A DNA stretch of 64,000 nucleotides. Source: Stereum hirsutum FP-91666 SS1 (taxonomy: Eukaryota > Basidiomycota > Agaricomycetes > Russulales > Stereaceae). Both the position numbers and the translations under genes were made by a program. Shown here piece after piece: positions 11,885-22,122 of this stretch. Each line of letters opens with the position of its first letter. Within the stretch, counting starts at the first letter, position 1. Location of the stretch: assembly GCF_000264905.1 (NCBI RefSeq), contig NW_006763131.1:253039-317038 (forward strand), read 5' to 3'. The notes beneath the pieces were generated by a model. That model saw nothing but the letters and a program-made list of their open reading frames with translations, was not told where the DNA came from and did not search any database.

Positions 11885-12554
11885 ATGTACAGAGCGATGA
11901 GCTTGAAACGGCACTTGACGGAGCTGAGAGCTCACTCTCTCGGTCACTTTCTGTTTATATGCTTCGTTATCCTTGCGAAGGGATGTGGCCTAGTATTCCT
12001 TAGAAATGCGAGGGATTTGCGGAGTGCTTCACTCTTCGCCAATACCAGTATGTGCTTATCCGGTACTTAGACGAAGCTCATTTAGACCAAAAGCAGATCA
12101 CGACAATCCTATCTATTCATCCACATGGACTGTACCGCAACAGCAGGTCGTCCGAATGTCGATAGAAGAGACAATGCACTACCAAATTGACGCACCTGAA
12201 GCCGATATGGAATGGAGAGCCTTATATCCAGGAGGAGGCATGGTTTTTCTAGGAAAAGAATACCGACCCTTCACATTATCCATATTCCATCAGTTGCAAT
12301 GCCTCAATATCATACGAAAGGAGATTGTTCAAACTCATAACACATCTTCTTCCGAAGCATCTTCGCCCGCCCAGCATTGCGTAAACTACCTTCGACAAAC
12401 AGTGTTGTGTCGCGCAGACGTCTATCTATCACCAGTGATTGCATCACCTGCCCCGAAGCCTCTCCCGGACACCTATGAGTGCCGAGACTGGGAGGTCGTG
12501 TACGAGGAAGTCAGGAAGAACCAGGCAGAATATTTGGCAAGAGGTGGACGGTGA
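11885..12554 (+). CDS. UstYa-like protein 2, with degenerate HxxHC motifs
   Basis: Second UstYa/DUF3328-type protein. The N-terminal exon contains a hydrophobic stretch (GHFLFICFVILAKGCGLVFL) that would be the single membrane anchor. A donor near 12052 and an acceptor before 12091 join it in frame to PKADHDNPIYSSTW; this intron is short and the model is tentative. The domain is clear: MSIEETMHYQI, GGGMVFLGKEYRPFTLSIFH, LRQTVLCRADVYL and CRDWEVVYEEV. Both catalytic-type motifs are altered: HQLQC instead of HxxHC, and PAQHC instead of the second HxxHC. If those histidines are needed, this copy is inactive or has another role. It is divergent from the seven-helix gene. Confidence 0.7.
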
Positions 12555-13644
12555 GCCTGGAAGTTCTTCGATGAAGAGGTCATAGATCACTAACCGAATG
12601 AACGAGATAGAGTTGAAGAGAAAGAACCTGGGAGGTGAACTTTTGCAAATGCTCGGAACCTTGCGGTGGAGAAAAATACAAGGCTTCTAGCATTCACCGC
12701 TGTCTATGTTGGGTGTTATGAAGAGATCAGCGGCAGAGCAAAAACAAATAGCGGTTATATTAGCACAGTCTGACCATTTTGTCAAACAAAGTTTCACGCG
12801 GAGTCATCTCGGGATTGCTATGCACGTGAGAAACGTGTTGGTGGCAATTTACTTGGGAGTTCATCGAACTTGAGCTGTACAAAAATTGAGACGGTCTCTG
12901 GAGCTTGGAAATACCTGAGATCAGTGCTTATTAACGTAAAAGAAGACAAAGTAGATTCTTACGTGGAGGACAAAGTATGACGCGCTGAAGATATTGATGA
13001 CATTTACAACCGATCAGGCTCACTCCTACGGGCATCCGATCCAATCCCATATTGAGGGACGAGCCAACATAACAGGGGGAGCGGGCTAGTTGCCTATAGG
13101 GAGATACACGATTCCGAATGTACTCGAGAGGAAGAATGAAGGCTGAGAACTAGAACTGTGCTCAAGCCCGGAGTAAATGAAAGTCATAGTAGCAACGGAC
13201 CCACATCGTATACGGCGGAAGAATCCAAACGATATGCATACAGACATCCTAAACTTACGACCTGAACGAGGATTATGCCAAGATGATGATTGTGAATGCG
13301 AACTTCGGTGCTTTCTTACAAGTACAAGCACAGTGGTGTAAGCTGTGCACGAGAAATTGTGTGCGTGACCGTTCAACAATATTGGCATTACAAAGTATGA
13401 CATGACGCGCCACAAGGCGAGAAAAGAGACGGCGCGCACAAGACAGCATGGCAGGACAGACGAGATAGCACAGGAGAGAGACCAGACCAGACCAGAGACG
13501 GCGATACGACACGGCTAGGATGCGAGACGATATACAACGAGACAAGGCAAGGCAAGAGAGAACAGTATGAGACGAGTTTGAAAAATCACAGACGAGACGA
13601 ATTTCCCCCACTGAAATCGCTACGGTGCATTAGAACAACGAATC
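12555..13644. other. Intergenic, with a degenerate tract at its right end
   Basis: No convincing gene. The minus strand around 13090-13290 has short membrane-protein-like phrases in shifting frames but no usable model. From about 13430 to 13590 it holds the ACGAGAC-type tract that follows HNH_2 copy B. Confidence 0.5.
13430..13590 (-). repeat. Degenerate TCTCGT-type tract downstream of HNH_2 copy B
   Basis: Imperfect GTCTCGTC / TCGCATC / CTTGTC units when read on the gene strand, with a short ACCAG ACCAG ACCAG run. It occupies the same position relative to the gene as the tracts after copies A and C. Confidence 0.65.
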
Positions 13645-14854
13645 TCATATTCCCGCTCCATCTCTCTGAAGCCACCGCGCCACATTCGCTCCCGGAGGCT
13701 CGACACGCTTGCCTAGTCCTGCATTGTACAAGCCTGTAAGCACTGAGCACATTTCGCTGAACTTGTCAGGTTCTTCGATGACTGGTTCATCCGTGTAAGC
13801 TGAACTACGATCAACAGGGAGGGGTTTAGGAAGATGCCCCGGGAGAATACGAAGCGCACTGTCGTCTCCAACACCCCACTGCCGTAACGCAGCAGCTCCG
13901 TAAGTGCAATCGAGAAGGAACGCAGACAGCTTCTGAATGCTGTGGTTGGCAAAAGCGGCATCCGTGTTATCGCCCATCCCAAAGAGGTGTGCGTCCGATG
14001 GGTTTATGAGCCATTGTGCAGTGAATCGCTGGTAACCGGCTCTGGAAGGGTCGGAGAGCGTCTGGGGAGGGAACAGGGCCCGCCGATCGGATTTTGGTAT
14101 ATCTTCTACGGTGAGGATGTGATTGGGAGTCTAAGAGGCACAATTTAGACCCAAACTTGGGGGATGATGCAGGCAAACAATCTTACGTGCGTGATAGCCC
14201 ACGAGCCATCATCGTAGAGACCATGCGGGTTACACAAAAAACCGTTCGTTTTATCGTCCATGTCCCTCAGCGTAGCGATGGGATCGTCGACGTCGTGACC
14301 CGGTTCATCGCAACTGTACGAAGGGGGTTCCGAATCTGGCTGCAGGCGTATACGAATGAGCTTTTGAAGCCACTGAGATGACCACCGGGGGTTAAGCATT
14401 GGTTTGTGCTGGCATGACGGATGGAAAACGCACCTCACTGCCTCTTTGGAAAGGTATGATGTGAGCGGCCTCGAAGAAAGGTAATCCTGTGAAGATGCAG
14501 CGCTCGTCGCGCTCACGAAGCTTGTCCGTGAAATCCCGCTTTCGAAAGTCGCTGGTTGCGGAGTCTTCTCCCTTCCTACCTAGGGCGGTGGGGTCGAATG
14601 TTTTGGCATCCGCAACTGGATGTCAAGAGTAACGATAAGTTGCCCGGTATGTCTGCAAAAATGACGAATGCTCACAACTTGAGATACTTGACAGGATGGA
14701 GACAAAGGGCGCGGAGCCGCGAGTTTGGAATCATGAGAACGACGGGGTCTTCAACGATCTCCTCTACAGCAGGTTGTCCATAGTCGAGAGGCGGAGACCT
14801 AAAGTGAGAGCCTTTGGGAACTAAAGCGAATGTGATGGTAGAATCCGAAGACAT
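13645..14854 (-). pseudogene. HNH_2-domain protein copy B, disrupted by an internal exon-1 deletion
   Basis: Same family as copies A and C and in the same orientation as A. Exon 1 begins MSSDSTITFALVPKG and runs to HPVKYLK, then passes straight into the intron donor (TT followed by GTGAGCATTCG). The roughly 45 residues that copies A and C have there (starting FLAW, including QLAD and AEYIF) are missing. The donor is retained, but the exon now ends in a different phase, so joining to exon 2 gives a frameshift and an early stop. Downstream exons are otherwise well kept: RCIFTG...EAAHIIPFQRG, WLQKLIRIRLQPD, NGFLCNPHGLYDDG and MGDNTDAAFANH. Exon 4 also lacks part of the Arg/Ser/Asp-rich insert. 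The good preservation suggests recent loss. A start after the lesion could still give a shortened protein. Confidence 0.7.
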
Positions 14855-15139
14855 TTTCGAGTGGACGAGGGCGAAGAGAAAGAGGAGAATCGCCAATGAC
14901 AACCAAATGACATCGCTGGACGTATTTGTCCCTATTTGTCCTTGTGTGTCAATGTTAGCGCCACAGTGGCGTGTGGCGGTCGCCCATGTCAACAATACGC
15001 TTGCTATATCCGCTAACGCTCGATGTGGGACCGAAACCTTGCAAGATAGCTATGTACTCATTGTGTATCATTTTCGACGACTGCCTGTATAAGGCAGCAT
15101 GCACAATCGCTCAATCTTATGTGAGAGGATCGGATATGA

Positions 15140-15370
15140 TTCGAGGAGTTAGAAGACGGGACATCAATGATTAGTCTATAGTACACATCCGTGCGGCGAG
15201 CGCTGTGCAAGTATACACATTTTTGATGGTGGCAGGTAAACGAGAAAGCTCTGTATGTACAGTCCGTACAGTCTATGTGAGCGAAAATCTATGTCGAGAG
15301 GGTGCAGGTAGTGGAAAGTGAAGATAAAGCATAAGTGGACAATGTCTATTCTACGAGCTCAATATCGATG
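15140..15370 (+). repeat. Repeat R1, long copy 1
   Basis: Direct repeat of 19676-19915, about 230 bp. Shared landmarks in order are GAGGA(G/A)TTAGAAGAC, GCGAGCGCTG, CTCTGTATGTACAGT, CTATGTGAGCGAAAATCTAT, GTCGAGAGGGTG and ATGTCTATTCTACGA. The two long copies flank HNH_2 copy C. Confidence 0.75.
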
Positions 15371-16019
15371 AAGATGGCATGGAGGATGGACTGGTGGGTG
15401 TAGATGACAATGATGTGGCATCCGACGTAGGAGAGTTCCAGGACGGCTGGGATTCGGATGACGAGCAGGTCGGGGGACTTTTTGTAGGGGGTACTGAGAA
15501 GTACATAGCCGGCGAGGATTCAGATGGCTTCGTGGGTGTTGAGGACGAGACAGATCAAAGTGATGGGTGGGAGACGAATTGAAATATATACTGTTCGATC
15601 TATATTACACGTAGATTTGGTTTGCAGTACGACAGAAATCGTGACGCAGAAAGGCCAGTATAGGTAGAAGCGAAACTTTGTTTCTGGTGGCCTATGTACT
15701 CGATAGCGCCACACAAATACGAAAACGGGATTGAGTGGCGGCGCTCACAGGCGAAGTCAACTGCTACCATGTTCGCCGCTCGCCACTTCCCTTCCCACTT
15801 GCACTGCAACATTCAAGGTCAATGGACGGGCAGCCACACTTTGGCATACCCTCCGAGTTCCACACCTGAAGCTCGCCAATCAGCACACCCGCACTCGAGT
15901 TCGAATGAGCATCTGATGCAGAAGCAGAAAGCTAAGCCTTCCTAACTGCCATAGTCGTGACCCGAGCCTGACATCGTAGCAGGGGTGTTCATCCTCACGT
16001 TCTGGTGCTGATGGGAATG

Positions 16020-16860
16020 GTATGAGGGGAGAACGACAAAGGCGATGTCACGACCTTTCTCAACGCTATCACATCCTTCTTCCTCTCCTCCTCCCTCCTC
16101 TGCCCTACAACCACATCCTGTCCCCATTCATTCATCTTGGTCGAGTTCCAGGCCCTAGCGGGCTCTTGTCTTCTCTTTCTTTCATTTATTTTCTTTCTCT
16201 TTCGTGCTTACTTCGCGCTCTCGCGCTCGACAACGTCGAACGCGTGCGAGACGCGTCATCAGGTGCTTAGCGCGTCGTCCACGCTCACCGCGAACAACGA
16301 CGCGTGTTGCCTCCTTCTTTCGCACCACCACTACGGACTCACTCACACCTCCTCGTCCACCTCTGCCTACGTACCCACGTACGCGCGCCCGCATCCGTGT
16401 TCTCTCTCTACCGTCGATGTGTTGTGGCACTCGTGACACGCCGACAGCGTCTATCTCCGATTATGAGGAAGCGAACGCCCTCGCTCTTCCGCGATCGCAC
16501 CTGCGTATACGCGCGCGCACGCAAACGTGCGTATCCATCGCCTCAAAACCATTCGAGGAGGGTGGAGGATTAGAGATGGGGAGGAGTGCGAGCATACAGG
16601 AGATGAGGGCATACGGGGGCGAGTGCCCTGGTGCGTCATCTTTTTCTTTCCAAATCTCTTTCTTTCTTTCTCGGTCCCGCGCATCCCATCTCCCTCATCC
16701 AAGCGAGGTCGAGCCATATTTTCCACCCGCCACGTCCACATTCGCATACGCACGAACGCACGCACACCGGTGTGTATATTCGTCCCTTCAAGGCCGTCCA
16801 AGGAGGAGTCAGGGCTAGAGACCGGGTGGAGGATAGTGCTTGCAGGCTGAACATGGTCGT
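16020..16860. repeat. CpG-rich low-complexity stretch with an imperfect internal duplication
   Basis: Alternating pyrimidine tracts (TTTCTTTC runs) and CpG-rich tracts (GCGCTCTCGCGCTCG; CGCGCGCGCACGC). A block containing CGCACGCAAACGTGCGTAT, a CATCGCC-like stretch, GAGGAGGGTGGAGG and TAGAGA near 16480-16590 recurs in diverged form near 16735-16830. No coding interpretation is supported. Confidence 0.45.
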
Positions 16861-17581
16861 GGTTCCACCCTTGTGAATGATCTTTCTATGTTCTCATTCA
16901 TCTAGTCCATCATGTATCCAAGATGCCCGTGCCGTGCTTGCTCTGTGCCTCTCCTCGAGTAGGTCGTGTAGAACTTGTCACTCTTCGGTGTTATCGAGCC
17001 TCTCAGGGTGAGGAGAATGGTGAAGTGTGCATGATATCTGTAGCAGTTCTTTCTTTCACTCCCGATCAATCTAGGGAGTATGTACTTAGTCTCAGTTTCC
17101 AGTGATGTAATCCAACAAAAAATTGTTGTGTGGTCCCCCTTTGTCCATAAGCTCACAGACATTGCCACAACACTGACAATATATATACAAAGGATATCAA
17201 CCACGAAAGAAATCACCTCGACCTGTCTCTTTGATCTTGCTGTTGTTGTTGTGGCCCGAAGGGCACAATGTGGCACCGCGCCACAGCTCGAGCGTGACCC
17301 AGAATCACGCCCGCGCTCTTTTCTCAAAGTCGAGGGCGAAAAAAAGGTGCCGGGTCGTAAAAAATCACTCAAAACTTTTATATCTCAATCGCATCAGTTT
17401 TTCTTTCTGATCAGACGCGAGTGGGATGGGTACGAGTCTAACAGTACTGGTGAAGCGGCCGCCGCACGGCGTGGCACCAGTGTTTTAGGCCCCACAAATA
17501 AGGACAAACACGTCTGGCGTTGTCACCATTGGGAGTTCTCCTCATATTCTCCTCCTTCCTTCCGCCCTCGTCCACTCAAAA

Positions 17582-19012
17582 ATGTCGTTGGATCCTACCA
17601 TCACATTTGTTGTGGTCCCCAAAGGGGCCCGCCTTATGTCTCAGCCTCTCGACGGTGGACAGCCTGCTGTAGAGACGATCATAGAAGACCCCGTCGTTCT
17701 CACGATTCCAAAATCAAGGCTCGACGCCCTATGCCTCCACCCCGTCAAGTATCTTAGGTTCCTCGCTTGGGCCATTTTGATGCTTCCTGGCACTATCCAA
17801 CTCGCGGACACCTCTGAGGATCTGCCCGATGATTTTCCACTCGACTCGTTGCTCCCGGCGGCTGAGTACATCTTTGTACCGAGACCACCCTCCTCATGTG
17901 AGCATTCGCCTTTCTGGCCCGCAGTCCAGTCAACTGACAATTTCTCTTGATATTCAGTGGCGGACGCCAGAACGTTCGACCCTACCACCCTGGGTAGGCA
18001 GGGAGAAGGCTCCGCAACCAGCGAATCTCGGAAGCGGAATTTCAGTGACAAGCTTCGTGAGCGCGACGAGCGCTGCATCTTCACAGGATTCCTTTTCTTC
18101 GAGGCTGCCCACATTGTACCTTTCCAAAGAGGCAGCGAGGTGCGTTTTCTATCCGTCATGCCGGGACAAACCAATGCTTAACCACAGGTGGTCATCTCAG
18201 TGGCTTCAAAAGCTCATTCGATCACGCCTGCAGCCAGATTCGGAGCCCCCTTCGTACAGATGCAATGAACCGGGTCACGAGGTCGACGATCCTATCGCTA
18301 CGCTGAGGGACATCGACGATAAAAGGAACGGTTTTTTGTGTGCCCCGCATGGTCTCTACGATGACGGCTCGTGGGCTATCATGCACGTAAGATTATTTGC
18401 CTGCATCATCCTCCAAGTTTGAGTCTAAATTGTGTCTCTTAGACTCCCAATCACATCCTCACCGTAGAAGATATACCAAAATCCGATCGACGGGCCCCGG
18501 TCCCTCCCCAGACACTCCCCAATCCTTCTAGACCCAATTATCAGCGCTTCACTGCGCAATGGATCGTAAACCCATCCGAAGCACACCTCCTTGGGATGGG
18601 TGATAACACGGATGCTGCGTTTGCGAACCATAAAATGCAAAAGCCGTCCGCCTTTCTTCTCGATTGTGCCTACGGAGCTGCTGCATTACGACAATGGGGC
18701 GTTGGAGCCGACGGCGCGCTTCGTATATTCCCAGAACATCTCCCTCGACCTAAGCCTATCGAACACCCGAGCATGTCCCGATCCAGACCGGAGTACTCTA
18801 CCACCGCCGAAGATCGTGCATCGAGGCAAAGGAATGATGGAGATGATCATAGATCTGTGCGCTCGGATGACACAGTTATCGATGGCACCGATAAGTTCGA
18901 CGTCATGTATTCAGTGCTTACGGGCTTGTATAATGCAGGACTAGGCAAGCGTGTTGAGCCTCCCGAAGCGAAAGTCACGAGGTGGCTCGACACAGCTGGT
19001 GCAGGAATATGA
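17582..19012 (+). CDS. HNH_2-domain protein, copy C (intact)
   Basis: Intact member of the HNH_2 family also present as copies A and B; biochemical role unknown. Exons are 17582-17897, 17958-18139, 18201-18386 and 18443-19012, 418 codons including the stop, with all junctions GT-AG and in frame. The N-terminal region starts MSLDPTITFVVVPKG and includes AWAILMLPGTIQLAD. The HNH motif reads RCIFTGFLFFEAAHIVPF (first His), WLQKLIRSRLQPD, then NGFLCAPHGLYDDG (Asn, second His, Asp-Asp-Gly). Exon 4 begins HTPNHILTVEDIP and ends in an Arg/Ser/Asp-rich segment followed by GLGKRVEPP. It faces the opposite way to A and B. A TCTCGT-type tract follows it, and long R1 repeats lie on either side. Confidence 0.8.
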
Positions 19013-19059
19013 TAGTTGTCGTGGTGACGTTCCATAGTGATTCAATTAGGAAAAGTTGT

Positions 19060-19210
19060 CCCGCCAAGTCGCATTTTGTCTCACACCGTATTTCGTCGCA
19101 TCTCGTTCGTTCCGTCTCGTCGTATGTTGTCTCGTACCGGATCTTGTCGCATCTCGTTCGTCCCGTATCGTCGCATTTTGTATCGCATAATATAATACTG
19201 TATAATATTA
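19060..19210 (+). repeat. Degenerate TCTCGT-type tract downstream of HNH_2 copy C
   Basis: Runs such as TCGCATCTCGTTCGT, CGTCTCGTCGTATG and TTGTCTCGTACC repeat imperfectly. The tract and its right flank (TATTATCTCGCAGA, GTCGTGACATTTATGG) match the 3' side of copy A read on its own strand, so the duplicated unit reaches at least 250-400 bp past the stop. Confidence 0.65.
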
Positions 19211-19675
19211 TCTCGCAGAACGTACAATCCCTCATTTTCTCTTTGCTATCTCGGACCATTACTGTATTCTTATGGCAAAACGTCGTGACATTTATGGTTT
19301 CAATCTTGGCAGGGTTGCTCAGCAGTCAGGAGCATTTGATTGTGGCCACCTAACTCTCCGCTCATTACTCCTGAGATCATTCCCTCGAAAGTAGTTATCC
19401 AATACTCTCTCTATATTCTGTTTCGGCCCCCTCCGACGATGGATCCTGTCGAACGCCCACCTCGTCCTCTGTGTTAGCGAGATCGGAGTCATCGAGTTAG
19501 GGGGAGCGGTGAGTAGCGGCAGATAGCGTGTCGTCAGCTTCAGAATTGGAAAGATGATGCTCAGTCCGGTGTGGTACTGTATCAACTAACGTGCGACGAA
19601 CAGCTAGGACTTTTTAGTGAATCTACTCCTTGTGTGGAGGATTGCATACGCCCTCAGTCGACAATGGACAAGGAG

Positions 19676-19915
19676 CGAGGAATTAGAAGACAGGTCATAA
19701 ATCATTAGTCCATGCTACATATCCGTGCAGCGAGCGCTGTACAAGATGCACATTTTGGCGGTGACAGGCAAACGGGAAGGCTCTGTATGTACAGTACGTA
19801 CACTCTATGTGAGCGAAAATCTATGTCGAGAGGGTGTAGGTAAAGAAAAATGATGAAGGATGAGGATGAAGCATAAGTGGGTGATGTCTATTCTACGAAC
19901 CCAATATCGGCATTG
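19676..19915 (+). repeat. Repeat R1, long copy 2
   Basis: Direct repeat of 15140-15370, with a small insertion (AAAGAAAAATGATGAAGGATG) before GAAGCATAAGTGG. It ends close to the 3' end of the carrier gene at 20002, so part of it may be that gene's 3' untranslated region. Confidence 0.7.
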
Positions 19916-20001
19916 CAGAGGCTCGTCGCCAGAAGATAAACGAAGAGGGACAAGGGGGACGTGAGCTGTGGGGATGTAAAGGTAGATATCGAAAAGGTCG
20001 A

Positions 20002-22122
20002 TTAGAAAAGAAGTTGAAGAGTATAAGCCGTAAGTGCGGTCATGGAGACAAACATAATAATGTATTGAGGGATGAGGAATGGTGACAAGTGTTCTGCCGA
20101 TCCAGTACCAGAGTACACCTGCGTGAGGAACACCTGTGTTGTCGCTGTCGGCAGGCAGGATAAGAAACTATTCCACCAACGAACATCAACGACTGTTCAT
20201 GACAACAAGAGTAGAGAACGAACGGGACGCACATGCAAACGAACTGTAAGACCTTATCCTCCGAATCCACAACGCCTGCCTTCGTCAACCCTCTGACGAT
20301 CAAAACGCCTAGCACGGGACTGATAATCATCTTTCCAATCGCCAAACTCATAATCGCACCCCTCGGTATCTTCTGCCACTCTTCACTGCTCCTAAAGCTC
20401 GGAACCTTCAATCTAGCCAACGCACTCCCCAAACATACTAATCCAAGGGGAACGGAAGCTCCGCCCATGAATGTTGTGGTATCCATGATGAAAGCGAGGG
20501 GAGGTTCACCGTCGGGTGCATTTGGAATGCCGGTATATGATGTGGTGGTGAAGAGGGATTTTACGGGCGTGATGAGTGCGATAGGGAAGGCAATGATGAT
20601 GGACAGGGAAGCGGGTGTGACGAAGCCTAAGAGAATGGTGCGGAGGTTCCAGATGATCTTTTGGCGACGGGTGCGGTTCGCGTTAGATGGTCGAGCGACG
20701 GCGGATTCAGAGGTGAAAGAAGGAAGTGTTGGATTGGTCGGAATGATAGGTGAGATAGGCTGGTCACCGTGGACGATTGTGGGTGCGGGAGAAGTAAATC
20801 GTGAGGCAACCGGAGAGGCAAACCGTGATGCAAGGGCAGCGTCGGAATGTGGTGGGACAATGGTGGTGCCACCGTCATCTTGAGGGCAGAAGGAGACGTG
20901 TCGGCTCATAGATGGCATCCAGTTATGGAAGGCATCGGACGGTGTAGGCGATGATGGGCCATAATTTCCAGGCGAGCCACAATCATCTACATCCTTCTCG
21001 TTGAGGTCATGCCCGTGGTCATTGCTCAGTGGCGCTTTGGAGTAAGACCGAGCCTTCGGCGCGTCAGCCTCAAAGTCTGATGGCGAATGGGGCCGGAACT
21101 CTGGGTCTGACGCCTTCTCGTCGGAGCTGATGGATGCTGTCGAGCTGAACGGGTGTTTCCAGTTCCGGGCGCGGGCAACGAAATTGAGTAGGAGTTTGCG
21201 TTGCCTGCATCTGAGCCTTTCGCGAACTTCATCGGGCTCGACGTCTGGACCAACAAAGTCCCTGGCGATGAGACGATTACCGCCCATAGGGAAGAGCGTG
21301 ACCTGGGAACAGAGGAGCTCAATTGTATAATCTTGGTGTGATAAGACGAATTCTTACGAAGAACACGAGGATAAAGGCGGAGATATATGCCACCGCGAGG
21401 TCTTCGTCTGCAGTTCCATTGAAGGGCGCCACTGCTGTGATACTCATGATCACAGAGGTTGCTGTAAAAAAGGTTTCGTAACTCCATGAGCTCCTGCTAT
21501 GAGCGTTGAACCGGGAAACCAGAAAGGACAGGGGGCGTAGACTCACGAATGTCACCAACATTCCCCCAGATACCAGCAGCGATCATCCCATGCCTAAACC
21601 GATGAGGGACCCAGAATATCTGCGTAATGGTCCAGGCCATGACCATGCCTATGCCCTGATATATGAAAGCAATCAAAACCAAGGGTCCTAGCGAGATTCA
21701 TCTATACATGAGCGGGAGAGGGGACAGGGAAGGAAGAGGGGAGGGGTGGAGGCCTTTGGGTGAAGGCAGGCTCCTGCGCATGCACACCTAGGGCGGAGAT
21801 GTTGTCTGAAGAGAAGGCCGGAACAATGCGAGAGAACATGAGGGATGGCATGGCAATATTCTAAACGCAAAGCTTTGATTTAGCGCTGAAGATATTTGGA
21901 TGATATTGAGAACGCACCAGCGCAATCTGCCCCGCTCCACGAGCGGCCTGAACGGGGAACAGTTCGGCTTTGGTCAAAATAAAGCCAGAAGCAACGCAGA
22001 GGAACCTATGTACGACAGGAATAAGTTGAGCCTCCACCATAAATATATAGAACGGCAAATACCACTCACAAGCGAAGCAAAGGCCTGAACGACACCCAGA
22101 TGAGAGCTCCAGCGCCAAGCAT
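20002..22122 (-). CDS. PIN/auxin-efflux-carrier-type membrane transporter
   Basis: Fungal member of the Mem_trans/auxin efflux carrier family, an integral membrane carrier thought in fungi to act at the ER or plasma membrane; substrate unknown. The start is the Met at 22122 in LGAGALIWVSFRPLLR. Exons then give GFILTKAELFPVQAARGAGQ, NIAMPSLMFSRIVPAFSS, GPLVLIAFIYQGIGMVMAW, GIWGNVGDI, SVIMSITAVAPFNG and AYISAFILVFF, as in the family N-terminal five-helix bundle. A long hydrophilic central loop with Ser/Pro-rich stretches follows (roughly 20.7-21.25 kb). The C-terminal bundle has TTTFMGGASVPLGLVCLGS and, after a last intron, IFLSCLPTATTQVFLTQVYS, ending YTLQLLF. At least seven exons, no lesion. 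Confidence 0.85.

Larger units (their letters stand above)
14855..17581. other. Intergenic between HNH_2 copies B and C
   Basis: Contains repeat R1 (15140-15370), an acidic open frame at 15379-15582 without recognisable domain, and a CpG-rich, pyrimidine-rich low-complexity stretch (about 16020-16860). The last 130 bases are the promoter of copy C, similar to the copy A and B promoters. Many overlapping open frames at 16.1-16.9 kb come from the base composition and are not taken as genes. Confidence 0.5.

Noticed and set aside
13086..13439. Membrane-protein-like phrases on the minus strand
   Set aside because: Phrases such as LYAYRLDSSAVYDVG sit in different frames with no clean exons; too weak to call a gene or pseudogene.
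15379..15582. Acidic 67-codon open frame
   Set aside because: Asp/Gly-rich composition but no domain, no splice partners and no counterpart next to the second R1 copy.
16137..16876. Many long open frames rich in Arg, Ser and Thr on both strands
   Set aside because: CpG-rich, stop-poor sequence keeps several frames open at once; none has a domain or splice partners.
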